Shown here piece by piece: positions 46,658 through 56,440 of a stretch of DNA of 64,000 nt; within the stretch, counting starts at the first letter, position 1, and each line of letters opens with the position of its first letter. The notes under the pieces were generated by a model. That model had not been told where the DNA came from, did no database searches, and saw only the letters and a list, made by a program, of their open reading frames with translations. This stretch comes from Bartonella sp. B1099 (GTDB taxonomy: Bacteria > Pseudomonadota > Alphaproteobacteria > Rhizobiales > Rhizobiaceae). The stretch spans positions 280,001 to 344,000 of the forward strand of contig NZ_CALYLN010000001.1 of assembly GCF_944801835.1 (NCBI RefSeq). Reading direction: 5' to 3'. Position numbers and translations under genes: made by a program.

Positions 46658-47413
46658 CTACGGCATCTCTTCAGTCCACTGAGCGTAAAGTGGATAGTGA
46701 TAAGCAGTCAAGAGATCGGCAGTTTCAGCCAAAGGCAATCCCACGACATTCGAATAAGAGCCTGCGATATAGACCACAAAAGCCCCTGCTTTTCCTTGGA
46801 TAGCATAGCCACCCGCTTTCCCTTGCCATTCTCCAGAAGCAAGGTAAGCCTTCATCATAAAAGAGGTTAAGCGTCTAAAACGGACACGCGTTTCAACCAA
46901 TTTTACGGTTATTTTTCCTTGTTCATTCAAGGCACAAATGGCGCCATAGACCTTGTGCGCCCTTCCAGAAAGGAAACGCAAACATTCATAAGCCTCATCC
47001 TCCCCTTCTGGTTTGGGAAGAATGGTGCGCCCCACCGCCACCACCGTATCAGCCGCCAAGATAATCGTTTTCTGCCCAGATAATTTTTTTGGAACGTTTT
47101 GCAATTTTTCTTGAGGGTTTTGATTTTCTTGGGATTTTTGAGCGTACCAGCGCAAGCTCTCTTGCGCTTTGAGTGCTTTTTCTTTTGCCAAACGTTTGGC
47201 AAGGTTTGCGGGATGTTCTTTTAATTTTGGTGTTTCATCAATATCGCTTGCATAAACCTGTTGGGGCTCAATGCCCATTTGCGCTAAGAGCATTAAACGC
47301 CGTGGCGAAGCGGAGGCAAGCACCAAATGAATTTCTTCTCCCAAATGCATTTTCCCCCCAAGAGTTTGTGCCCAACGTTTTTTCCCCCACTCTTTTATAA
47401 TTTTCATTTCCAC
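46658..47413 (-). CDS. maf: Maf-like nucleotide pyrophosphatase
   Basis: 251 aa in the longest frame. Maf proteins hydrolyse non-canonical or modified nucleoside triphosphates. Landmarks: LVLASASPRRLMLL, IDETPKLKEHPANLAKRLAK, the catalytic ADTVV, LSGRAHKVYGAI, GGYAIQGKAGAF and SYSNVVGLPL. An insertion of about 25 residues (QKSQENQNPQEKLQNVPKKL) sits before the ADTVV strand and makes the protein longer than usual. The family start is nearer LVLASASP, so the ATG at 47350 (MHLGEEIHL) is a good alternative. Co-oriented with infA and yacG. Confidence 0.9.
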   Translation of the reverse strand: MEMKIIKEWGKKRWAQTLGGKMHLGEEIHLVLASASPRRLMLLAQMGIEPQQVYASDIDETPKLKEHPANLAKRLAKEKALKAQESLRWYAQKSQENQNPQEKLQNVPKKLSGQKTIILAADTVVAVGRTILPKPEGEDEAYECLRFLSGRAHKVYGAICALNEQGKITVKLVETRVRFRRLTSFMMKAYLASGEWQGKAGGYAIQGKAGAFVVYIAGSYSNVVGLPLAETADLLTAYHYPLYAQWTEEMP

Positions 47414-47590
47414 CCCTTTTACAATCGGCTTATTTTTTCCCCCATATTAAGCGCCATGGGTCTCCTTATTCTTTTTGTGCACTGCCCTTAATTCTTTTTG
47501 TATACTTTCCGCACTGATTTTACACTTTTTCAAGGTCATTTTAAACATTGCTCTTTTCTGACGCAGAGAAAGTCCCTTCAAGGACTGTTA

Positions 47591-47617
47591 AAAATCACAG
47601 AAAGAATATTGTGACTT
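47591..47617 (-). terminator. Weak intrinsic terminator after infA
   Basis: Minus-strand GTCACA/TGTGAT stem around a 10-nt loop followed by TTTTT (47591-47616). It lies about 30 bp after the infA stop and before maf, so infA may be partly separate from maf-yacG. Confidence 0.4.
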
Positions 47618-47646
47618 TTACAAAAAAGCGCCCCCCCTCCATAAGG

Positions 47647-47865
47647 CTACTTATAGCGGTATGTAATGCGTCCTTTTGTCAAATCATAAGGGGTCATTTC
47701 GACCATGATTTTATCACCGGCTAACACGCGAATACGATTTTTTCGCATTCTTCCAGCGGTATGTGCAATAATTTCATGATCATTTTCGAGTTTTACACGA
47801 AACATCGCATTTGGTAAGAGTTCGGTAACGATACCCGAAAATTCTAAAACTTCTTCTTTTGACAT
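47647..47865 (-). CDS. infA: Translation initiation factor IF-1
   Basis: 72 aa S1-like OB-fold protein: [69 protein letters not shown]. This is the complete family sequence. It occupies the ribosomal A site during initiation. ATG at 47865 with AAAGGAAAT upstream. Confidence 0.97.
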   Translation of the reverse strand: MSKEEVLEFSGIVTELLPNAMFRVKLENDHEIIAHTAGRMRKNRIRVLAGDKIMVEMTPYDLTKGRITYRYK

Positions 47866-48556
47866 AAACAATAATTTCCTTTACAATGCACATATTTTGT
47901 TAAGCTGTGCGTTATTTTCCAGCGTTCATACCCTATTTTCTCAAATTTGTGAATAAAAATTCCACAAAAAGGGGAAGGTTTTTCCAGTTTTCTCTTTTCT
48001 GTTCTCAAAAAACCGCACCTTCCATTTTGAGCATTCCAATTTCACTCCCTCAAATTTTACCTGCCAATTTTTTTCAATTTTTAGAATGATCTTGGTTTCA
48101 GCATGACAAGAAATGACACTCAATCCCCCCCAATTTTCTCCCTCCTATTCCACACCATGCCACAAGCCCAAACCACATCCCAAAAGCTTGCACAATACAT
48201 CAATCCCCACGGCTTAAACGTCCCTCATCTTTTTACAGATACACGTTTTTACATTTTACCATTTTTAAAGAAATCTGTAGACTAAACTGCCGATAAAAAG
48301 ACCGATTGACTTGCCCCCACAAGACAAAACTTCCCTTCCCGCACCACTGCGAAAACAAAACTTTACAAACGACAATTCAGCCTCTTGCCCCGCGCGCTAT
48401 CCCAAATCGCCTCCTCAAAAACATGGAACAGACAGGACCAAACACGCCTCATTCCCCATGCTGATCACTTCATGTGGTCCAGATCACTCCCTCTCAGCGA
48501 GAATACTTCATAAAATACGCCTTGCTCTATCCCGAATGACTCTCTTCACCACTCCG
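47866..48556. other. Non-coding region with composite repeat
   Basis: No gene. 48121-48445 is a near-identical copy of 49811-50130 and contains the composite-repeat core (48228-48275). The region ends in a boundary element. Confidence 0.6.
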
Positions 48557-48684
48557 TAAAGAGTGTGTTTTTAGGGCATAAGAGTATAATTCTTGAGCTC
48601 CAAAAAATATTTTCACCTTCCCAATATTTTCATTTTTCTTGCCAATTTTTTGAAATTCCTTTATTAGTTAAAAGATATTTTGAT

Positions 48685-48886
48685 TGTCTACGCACCGATC
48701 AAGAGGGAACTAAAAGCCCTAAACCCTAGCGTATAATTGAACCCATTCTTGTGGGTATCCCGGGATTCTGGGAGTTTTTGCACTGTCCAGGTGCTTACCA
48801 GCACTAAAAGCAAAAAAACTGACTCGGATTCAGTACTTGTTACTCCCGGAATACCAATGCGAGGGCGCTCGCAACTGGAGAGGGGC
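48685..48886 (+). ncRNA. Brt-family leader RNA, copy E
   Basis: Promoter-like TTGAAA (48650-48655), 17 nt, AGATAT (48673-48678). Long stem partners GATTCTGGGAG and CTCCCGGAAT, apical GTGCTTACCAGCAC hairpin and terminal GCGAG/CTCGC are kept. The basal hairpin is changed (CCCATTCTTGTGGG). It appears intact although the regulator behind it is broken. Confidence 0.7.
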
Positions 48887-48891
48887 TTAAC

Positions 48892-49283
48892 ATGCAAACC
48901 AGAAATTCACAGTTTCAAACCAAAAACCCGCATTTTATTGATGTTTCTGATCAAGCAAAAGAATTCATCAAAGACGCATTGCCATAGGGCTTTCTCAAAA
49001 GGCATTAGGAAGCTTTTTAGGGGTGAGTTTCCAACAAATTCAAAAATATGAAAAAGGTTTAAACCGTGTAAGCGCAAAATGTTTATTGGAAATCGCTCAA
49101 AAACTAGCAGTTCCGATGAGCTTTTTTTATGCGGATATTGTGACAGCAGATATTATCTCAAAAGACCATCACGCACACGATGATCAATATACCTATAGTG
49201 CAAAAGAACACGCTCTTTTAAAAAATTTCAGAGAGCTTCTCCGCAAAAAACAGCAGGCAATTTTTGGGCTCATTTCTGATTAG
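48892..49283 (+). pseudogene. Frameshifted Trp-type XRE regulator (copy E)
   Basis: ATG at 48892 begins MQTRNSQFQTKNPHFIDV as in copy C. Two extra bases near 48945-48955 (GATGTTTCTGATCAAGCAAA in place of GATATTTCAATCGGCAAA) then shift the frame and give a stop after about 31 codons. The remaining HTH and C-terminus read openly from about 48957 in the shifted frame (IRRRIAIGLSQKALGSFLG-like, then FFYADIVTADIISKDHHA). A GTG at 49023 could start a truncated protein lacking most of the HTH. Probably recent loss, since no other damage is seen. Confidence 0.85.
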
Positions 49284-51411
49284 ACAAAAGCGCACAGAAA
49301 CATTCTTCGCTCATACTATCCTTTTCAGTAAAATTTATGCACCTCTCAAAGAGAGTGTTTCATAAAACACGACAGATAATGCCACTCTAAAATATTCTTA
49401 ATTTCTACGCACTTTCAAAAAAGTTCCCAACCATCATTGCTCCACAAAGCACCAAATAATCCCGCTTCTCCCCCCCACACACATAAGACAAAACCGCCAC
49501 CCCGAGCACTTCTGTAAACAAAGATCTGCAAACGACCAACCAACCTCTTACCGCGCGCGCTATCCCAAATCACCTCTTCAAAAACATGGAACAGACAAGA
49601 CCAAACAATCTCTATCCTCCGCGCTTTTTCATGCATCCCTTCGCACCACCGCCTCTTATACAGGACCATCCTAACCTACCCATACACACTTTCCCTCTCC
49701 TCCCTTCCATCCTCTCGTCCCCCCACACTTACCTCTTCCTCTCCTTCCCAACTTCTCCCTCCTCCAATCACGCCTCCCCTTTTCATCCCAGCTTGTCTCT
49801 CCAATCACAAACTCTTCACCCCAATTTTCTCCCTCCTATTCCACACCATGCCACAAGCCCAAACCACATCCCAAAAGCTTGCACAATACATCAATCCCCA
49901 CGGCTTAAACGTCCCTCATCTTTTTACAGATACACGTTTTTACATTTTACCATTTTTAAAGAAATCTGTAGACTAAACTGCCGATAAAAAGACCAATTAG
50001 CTTGCCCCCACAAGACAAAACTTCCCTTCCCGCACCACTGCGAAAACAAAAGTTTACAAACGACAATTCAGCCTCTTGCCCCCGTGCGCTATCCCAAATC
50101 GCCTCCTCAAAAACATGGAACAGACAGGACCAAACAATCCCTATCCTCCGCGCTTTTTCACGCATCCTTTCGCACCGCCGCCTCTTATACAGGACCATCC
50201 TAACCTACCCATACACACTTTCCCTCTCCTCCCTTCCATCCTCTCATCCCCCCCCACTTACCTCTCCCTCTCCTTCCCAACTTATCCCCCCTCCAATCAT
50301 GTCACCCCTCTCCATCCCATCTTGCCCTTCCACTCACAAGACGCTCTTCTCCAGTCACGCCTCCCCTTTTCATCCCAGCTTGTCTCTCCAATCACAAACT
50401 CTTCACCCCAATTTTCTCCCTCCTATTCCACACCATGCCACAAGCCCAAACCACGCCCCAAAAGCTTGCACAACACATCAATCCTCTACTCTTTTTTGCA
50501 CATTTCTGTTTTCACGCTTTTACAGATTTACAGAAATATCTGTACAAAATGATGATACGACTACGTTTTTAAAAAACGCCTCTAAAACCTCGATCCCATT
50601 TTCACTTCAATCCCCCCACTTTAATTTCAATCATAGAGATAAACCGGTTTATTATTTTATTGACCAGCACAAAATCTTACACGCCCATTTGGGTGATCAA
50701 AAGGGGTCATAAAAAGCATTTTTACAATTTTTGAGAGAATCTTGCCCCACAAGCGGTGCTTTTCTTAGAATGAACAAAAATCCATTGAATGGCTTCACTC
50801 TCAGAAAGTTATACATGAGAAAACTTTTTGATTTTCGCCTTCAATATTCACAACGATAAATTGTTTTTCTACGTCAATGTTTTTTGTAAGGAGCATCATC
50901 AAAGCGCTCATGCTTTTCTAAAACAAAGACTTCACAGAAAAAACATCAAAAAAGCAGATAAAAAAAAAGGTTCGTCTCTTATAAACAAACCTCAGAGAAA
51001 ATTATTGAGATAACTTTCAAAATTTTAAACTACTCCCTCTAAAAGTATCTAAAATACTTCAGAAGCACCAAAATGAATACAAAGGGTTATTTAGCACAAA
51101 GTAAAAAAAAATCAAGAACAAAAAATTTTTATCGTTAATGCACCCTTAACAAACGTGAGCTTTTTTTATCCCCACCACCGCTCGACAATCCAACGGTTCG
51201 CCCCCTCTTCGAGCGAATCCCTCCATAGCATTTAAAAATAGCGCGGATTTAAAAAAAAATTACCCCCCAAAAAGACGACAAACCAAGTCTTTTTTTTAAG
51301 ATCAATCGCAAATAGGCATAAAAGCCAATTTCTCGATACAAGATCGCTTTGAGGAGATCAAAAATCTTGATGAATATCGCCCCAGTACACTTGATGAATT
51401 ATCCCCCGAGT
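49284..51411. other. 2.1-kb non-coding region of duplicated, pyrimidine-rich blocks
   Basis: No gene. 49811-50130 repeats 48121-48445. 49575-49720 is repeated at 50105-50250 (GGAACAGACA, CTATCCTCCGCGCTTTTTCA). Further short copies follow to about 50480. Long plus-strand frames here are Pro/Ser/His-rich products of base skew. 50550-51411 is AT-rich without recognisable content. Confidence 0.6.
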
Positions 51412-51449
51412 AAAAAAGAAGCGGATTTTTTTTAACATCTCCGCCTCTT
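51412..51449 (-). terminator. Intrinsic terminator of DUF5993-dsbB
   Basis: Minus-strand AGAGGCGGA pairs with TCCGCTTCT (one G-U) and is followed by TTTTT, about 45 bp after the dsbB stop. Confidence 0.65.
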
Positions 51450-51492
51450 TAACCGTAAAATTATGATGAGGAATAATTAAAAAAATTCAAGA

Positions 51493-52068
51493 CTATGAAG
51501 GGAACCAATTTGATAACAATTCATACCTTACAGGGTCATCAGCGCATTGTCCTCCCCCACATTCCAATATGGTCGAAATCAAATTTGCCGCGATTAAAAA
51601 CACAAATAAGAAACTTGCCGTTTTACTCAAAATTGGCAAAGGAGAAAATTCTTTAAACTTGTATGCCAATTCGCCTAAAATCATGACGAATGCCACAGCA
51701 AAGATACAAAGGACAGAAATAATGAAAGCCCAAGTATAAAAATGCAATCCAAAGAACGTTGAACCATATCCCAGATCATCAGGTGTGATATGCAAAAATA
51801 CCTGCCGAGCAGCAACAGCACTGGTGACCATACAACCGATAATAACCATCCCATAATGGGTATTTTTCACCCTATGGTGAATATTGAGCAAGAACCCACA
51901 TCCAGCCAGCATCAATCCAACGCGTTGCAGCAAACAGAGGGGACAAGGTAACTCAAATTTTACCAATTGATAATAAAAAGCGACCACCAAGACAATGGAC
52001 AATCCAATCAGTCCTAGTATATTCATAAAAATGACGAAATGAGGATTTTTTTGTTCAACATTTTCCAT
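51493..52068 (-). CDS. dsbB: Disulfide bond formation protein, DsbB family
   Basis: 191 aa inner-membrane quinone reductase that reoxidises a periplasmic DsbA-like partner. Four main membrane segments. The quinone-side pair is Cys42/Cys45 in PCPLCLLQR. The second periplasmic pair is Cys170/Cys175 (LECGGGQCADDP). The closely spaced second pair with GGGQC suggests the DsbB-like branch encoded with DUF5993 rather than the E. coli type. GAGAGAA precedes the ATG, 10 bp after the DUF5993 stop. Confidence 0.88.
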   Translation of the reverse strand: MENVEQKNPHFVIFMNILGLIGLSIVLVVAFYYQLVKFELPCPLCLLQRVGLMLAGCGFLLNIHHRVKNTHYGMVIIGCMVTSAVAARQVFLHITPDDLGYGSTFFGLHFYTWAFIISVLCIFAVAFVMILGELAYKFKEFSPLPILSKTASFLFVFLIAANLISTILECGGGQCADDPVRYELLSNWFPS

Positions 52069-52078
52069 GGCTATTCTC

Positions 52079-52231
52079 TCAAAAAGATAAATTCAAAGTA
52101 GAAGTTGCGTGATGATTAAAAGTTAGAAGAATAACAACGAACAAAATAGCCCACAAAGCATAACTTATATTTTTTTTGCCATACACCGTTGTTATTGCAG
52201 TGCCTAAAGCGATTAAAAATGGAAAAAACAT
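52079..52231 (-). CDS. DUF5993 small membrane protein, partner of DsbB
   Basis: 50 aa. MFFPFLIALGTAITTVYGKK, then a second helix SYALWAILFVVILLTF and NHHATSTLNLSF. The two-helix layout and the HHATxxLNLSF end are the signature of DUF5993, usually encoded next to DsbB-like genes. A strong AAGGAGAT ribosome site precedes the ATG. First gene of a two-gene operon with dsbB. Role unknown, presumably in the DsbB complex. Confidence 0.8.
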   Translation of the reverse strand: MFFPFLIALGTAITTVYGKKNISYALWAILFVVILLTFNHHATSTLNLSF

Positions 52232-53064
52232 AACTTTTAAATCTCCTTTCTTAATATTCGGTGTTTAACTGTTCTTTCTTATTATGAGCGTTCATACATA
52301 TTAAAAAATTGGGCAAAAAAGAGACCATGGATTTATTTTCACAATTCATCCTTCACTTTGTAGTGCTGTTATCTTTATGGTCTTATCGTTACATTTATAT
52401 GAAGAAATGATGAAAGAGATCATCGCCTAAAAGCGCCTCTTAACAAAAATTAAAGCGTTGATTATTTGCGTTCTTTGATCTCAACAATGATTGAAAAAGC
52501 CCCTCCCCCCATACTTAAACAACCAAATAAAAATCCTTTGAAAGACAAGATATTCCTTTGTACTTTTTCTGGAAAAATATCCTTATTTACAACGCAGTTA
52601 TGCCATAAAAATCTCTTTTTATCATAAACAGTGTTTCAAATTGCACCATATTGTAAAGTATATGGGAACGGTATTCATTTTAGCAACAAAAAATGAGACA
52701 TTTTCTAAAAACCTTATAGTTTTCAAAAATTTTTCCAGAATATATTTTCAGCCTGTATTTTTTGCTTTTTGCTTCAAAGTACATTTTCTTTAAAGTACAA
52801 AAGCATTCTTAAAGTAAAAGCCACTCTCGCTGGTTTCAGCTCTCCCCCTCCAACATATTGAACAGCAAAAAGCTCAAAGGACAGTATTTTATGCGCTTGA
52901 AGAGGGTATTTTTGAACTTCTGTATTTGCCCTTTAAATTTTGACCTTTCAATCTTATTTTAAAAAAACTATTTCTCTGCCATCAATTGGCTTTGCAAAGA
53001 GATTATAAAACTCTTACAAAACGAATGATAAAGAATCGCCTTGAACCTTTGAAAAGGATAGAGA
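52232..53064. other. Non-coding region before purE
   Basis: No supported gene. One boundary element copy at 52873-52912. AAGGATAGAGA before 53065 is the purE ribosome site. Confidence 0.5.
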
Positions 53065-53559
53065 ATGATGAAGAAATCATGTGATGTCGGGATTTTAATG
53101 GGGAGCCAATCGGATTGGCAAACGATGTGCCATAGTGCCGATATTTTGACGGCTCTTGGCATTTCTCATAGTTCGCATATTGTCTCAGCCCACCGCACTC
53201 CTGAACGCCTTTACCAATTTGCCAAAGAAGCAAAATCGGCAGGTTTTAAAATTTTAATTGCTGGTGCTGGGGGTGCAGCCCATCTTCCTGGAATGCTGGC
53301 AGCGCTTACGCCGCTTCCTGTTTTTGGCGTTCCAGTGCATTCACAATCTCTCTCTGGTCAAGACTCTTTACTTTCAATCGTGCAAATGCCAGCAGGCATA
53401 CCGGTTGGCACGTTAGCCATTGGCAAAGCAGGGGCAATTAATGCCGCCCTTTTAGCTGCCGCTGTCATGGCGGTTTATGATCCTGATCTTGCCCAACGCT
53501 TAGAAGATTGGCGTCAGCAACAAACCACCAATGTCGCCCTAACGCCTACGGAGGTTTAA
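53065..53559 (+). CDS. purE: 5-(carboxyamino)imidazole ribonucleotide mutase PurE
   Basis: 164 aa class I PurE that converts N5-CAIR to CAIR in purine synthesis. Family motifs: [19 protein letters not shown] (catalytic His), [40 protein letters not shown] and [20 protein letters not shown]. Full length. Followed one base later by purK, with which it forms the operon and the two-step route. Confidence 0.97.
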   Translation: MMKKSCDVGILMGSQSDWQTMCHSADILTALGISHSSHIVSAHRTPERLYQFAKEAKSAGFKILIAGAGGAAHLPGMLAALTPLPVFGVPVHSQSLSGQDSLLSIVQMPAGIPVGTLAIGKAGAINAALLAAAVMAVYDPDLAQRLEDWRQQQTTNVALTPTEV

Positions 53560-53560
53560 A

Positions 53561-54721
53561 ATGACACTGTCTTCCAACATCCCGCCATCCAACGCCTCCC
53601 CATCCAGCACCACACTCTCCAACACCGCGCCATCCAGCATGCTCCCTCCAGGCAGTGTCATTGGTTTAATCGGCGGCGGACAATTAGCACGCATGCTCGC
53701 CATAGCGGCCGCAGAATTAGGATTTCGAACGGTTATTTTTTGCCCTGAATCTGATTGCCCAGCCGCTCAAACAGCCAATAAGCATATTGTTTCCTCCTAT
53801 GATGATACATCAGCCTTAGATGAATTGATTGCGCAGTGTGATGTTGTCAGTTATGAATTTGAAAATCTTTCGCTTGAAACGATTCAATATGTAGAGGAAA
53901 GCAAGCCTGTTTATCCTTCTTCTAAAGCCTTAGAGATCGCACAAGACCGACTTTTTGAGAAACAATTTTTACGGGATCAAGGGATTAGCACCGCCTCATG
54001 GCATGCTGTTGACGATTTTTCTTCTCTTGTTTCTGCTCTTGATACCTTAGGGGGCCGTGGTCTTTTAAAGACACGTCGTTTTGGTTATGATGGAAAAAAT
54101 CAGATCAAGCTTGATCATCCCGATGAACAAACCTGTAAAGAAGCCTTAGAAACTTTTCAAGGACAGCCTTGTATTTTGGAAGAGATCGTTCCTTTTTTAT
54201 CGGAAATTTCGGTTCTCTCGGCGCGGACAAAAGAAGGGACGCATATTTTTTATGATTGTCCTGAAAACCAGCATCAAAACGGCATTCTTCATAAATCCTT
54301 TGTTCCCTCTCATATTCCCCTTGAAGTGCAAAAAGCCGCGCAAAACATCGGCGTTACCGTAATGGATGCTCTTCATTATGTAGGTGTTCTTTGCATTGAA
54401 TTTTTTGTCTTAACGGATGGTCGTCTTTTAGTGAATGAATTAGCCCCGCGTGTACATAATTCTGGTCATTGGACTCAAAAAGCCTGCATCACCTCACAAT
54501 TTGAGCAGCATATACGTGCGATTTGTGGTCTGCCCTTAGGCAGCCCCTATCGCCATAGTGATTGCCAAATGACCAATCTTCTTGGGAACAATTTGAACAC
54601 TTTAAAATATTTTCTTACACAAGAGCACACTTCGATCCATTTATATGGCAAACGCACTGTCCAACCCTATCGCAAAATGGGCCACGTCATTCAATTAACG
54701 GGACCAGCGAGCAAATCTTAA
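53561..54721 (+). CDS. purK: N5-carboxyaminoimidazole ribonucleotide synthase PurK
   Basis: 386 aa ATP-grasp enzyme making N5-CAIR from AIR, bicarbonate and ATP. IGLIGGGQLARMLAIAAAEL starts the family-conserved part at about residue 32. ATP-grasp elements include LKTRRFGYDGKNQ, ILEEIVPFLSEISVL and the C-terminal VNELAPRVHNSGHWT. The first 31 residues (SSNIPPSNASPSSTTLSNTA-PSS) are extra and come from a 15-bp minisatellite that is also found at 59 kb. GGAGG precedes the ATG just after purE; no alternative start lies closer to the conserved part except ATG at codon 27 (SSMLPPGSV). Confidence 0.95.
   Translation: MTLSSNIPPSNASPSSTTLSNTAPSSMLPPGSVIGLIGGGQLARMLAIAAAELGFRTVIFCPESDCPAAQTANKHIVSSYDDTSALDELIAQCDVVSYEFENLSLETIQYVEESKPVYPSSKALEIAQDRLFEKQFLRDQGISTASWHAVDDFSSLVSALDTLGGRGLLKTRRFGYDGKNQIKLDHPDEQTCKEALETFQGQPCILEEIVPFLSEISVLSARTKEGTHIFYDCPENQHQNGILHKSFVPSHIPLEVQKAAQNIGVTVMDALHYVGVLCIEFFVLTDGRLLVNELAPRVHNSGHWTQKACITSQFEQHIRAICGLPLGSPYRHSDCQMTNLLGNNLNTLKYFLTQEHTSIHLYGKRTVQPYRKMGHVIQLTGPASKS
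53577..53650 (+). repeat. 15-bp minisatellite units inside the 5' end of purK
   Basis: Units in register: CCATCCAACGCCTCC, CCATCCAGCACCACA, CTCTCCAACACCGCG, CCATCCAGCATGCTC. They encode five-residue repeats of the type PSNAS. The same unit forms the array at 59039-59388. Confidence 0.85.
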
Positions 54722-56062
54722 CCTCCCTATACAAACGTTTTCCCATTTTTCCGAAGTAAAAAAACAAAAACCTCCGCGCGCACCGCGATCCAACGGCTCA
54801 GCAGCAATGCCTCTAACCCTTGTCCCCCCTCACGGTTTTCTCTCCTCAAAATTCCCTTCTCCTCCATGCCTCCCTCTGAAAAAAACAAAAAAATGTACCA
54901 TTCAACAATCCAACAGTGCCTTCCCTTTTCAAAAATATCCCTCCACGACTTAAAACCATCCACTACCCCACTCAGTTTTGCCTTTTCTCCACCTTTTCCA
55001 ACATCCTTCTTCCCCCATCCATACCCTTTTCATTCCAACCTTTAAGGAATAGACTTACCGCTTGCGCCCACAGCAAAAGCACTCTTACAATGCGCTCTTC
55101 TTGTCTCACGGCTGTCCTTATGTTCATTTTTTCACAGAGAAATGCCAAGCTTCACGCTCCATACCGAACATCTATGTAAAAGATATAATTATAAGTACTA
55201 AGCTTATCCATCACAGATAACATCCACGCGAATTCAATACAAGATATTGATTTATAATGATAAATAATCATCTTTTAACTTGAATCATCCCCCCAGTAGT
55301 GTAAGATTTTTTCATCGTCATCTCTCTCATATTGAATCAATTAATATCACTTGCTTACACGTCGAAAGTAGAGCGAGTGTATGAGTAAAAATGTGGACAG
55401 AAAGGAATAAAATACCCCTCCTGAATCCTCTCAAGTACCAAAGGCTGTCGCAATATTTTAAGACTGGTAAAGAGTGTGATGGTGTATAACCTTTGTCATC
55501 TTTTCGAAGGCTTTAAACGCTCCTCTTTGCTTCATTTAGCGAGAAAGCTTAAAACTAACAGATTTAAATACTCTGATACACTAAAAGAAAACAGTAAAAT
55601 TAGCGTAATTTCTAAAACAACAGCTATTTAAAAATCATTCACTTTAATATCTATCAACCTTCTGTATGTTTATCGCCTTCGTTCTCACCTCTATAGGCCT
55701 TATTCACATTTAAACGCCTAACGGCTCTCAAGGACGAAGAATCCCATGTCGATCTATCCACAATCGAACTTCCCTTAAGCAAGTTCAGACGACTTGCACA
55801 CTACATATTAAATGCCTCTACACCTGAGGATCAGTCATAAAGATAATTGTATGCACAAACGAATCGTTTACACAGTGAAATGAAGGATTGTACATATCTA
55901 ATTAAGTAATAAAGGGAAGATGTGCAACAAACATTGCAAATCGCTCATATTATAAGCCTAAAAAGTACAGAAAATCTTCTTTCCATGTAACAAAGAGTAG
56001 CGTGAAAACAGGATCGTTAACTTTAACAGAACAAAACATTCAAGAAATAAACTGATATCCAC
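54722..56062. other. 1.3-kb gene-free region after purK
   Basis: No gene supported. The left part is pyrimidine-rich, the right part AT-rich. No clear terminator after purK was found. Confidence 0.5.
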
Positions 56063-56440
56063 ATGACAATACAAAAACCAAACGTATCAAGCACAGCGTC
56101 AAAAGAACAAAGTGATACATGCTCTCAATGGGATTTAGTCCTTGATATACAAAAAGAAGTTAAGGAAACAATAAAATATGGTGTTGTTTCAAAGAAAGAA
56201 TTTATACTCATCATTTTTATAAGCATTTGTATATACATTTTCCTTGCAGTAACAGGCAATGCAGATAAAGCTCAAATGGATGCTATAACTGCAATAGGGC
56301 TGATATGCTCATTAATTCTTTACGTTTCAATACCCATCTCTTTGGTGCTCTACATCATGGTAAAAAAGAAACTGAAAAAAGTAATGAAGCAACTGGACGA
56401 AATCATTGCTAAGCCAAATCCAACAAGGAGACAAAAATGA
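56063..56440 (+). CDS. Two-helix membrane protein of unknown function
   Basis: 125 aa. The polar N-terminus (about 1-47) has a helix WDLVLDIQKEVKETIKYGVV. Membrane segments lie at about 48-66 and 74-96, and a basic C-terminal helix (MVKKKLKKVMKQLDEIIAK) faces the cytoplasm. No family recognised. The next small gene overlaps its stop by 4 bp, so the two are translationally coupled and probably work together. Confidence 0.65.
   Translation: MTIQKPNVSSTASKEQSDTCSQWDLVLDIQKEVKETIKYGVVSKKEFILIIFISICIYIFLAVTGNADKAQMDAITAIGLICSLILYVSIPISLVLYIMVKKKLKKVMKQLDEIIAKPNPTRRQK

Noticed and set aside
50002-50712. 236-codon plus-strand frame rich in Pro, Ser and His
   Set aside because: Pyrimidine-biased spacer DNA keeps the frame open; it crosses duplicated repeat blocks, has no ribosome site and no domain.
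52327-52410. 27-codon frame encoding a possible tiny membrane peptide (MDLFSQFILHFVVLLSLWSY and seven more residues)
   Set aside because: An AAGAGA stretch precedes the ATG and the helix is plausible, but such short hydrophobic frames are common by chance in AT-rich DNA and there is no second line of evidence.
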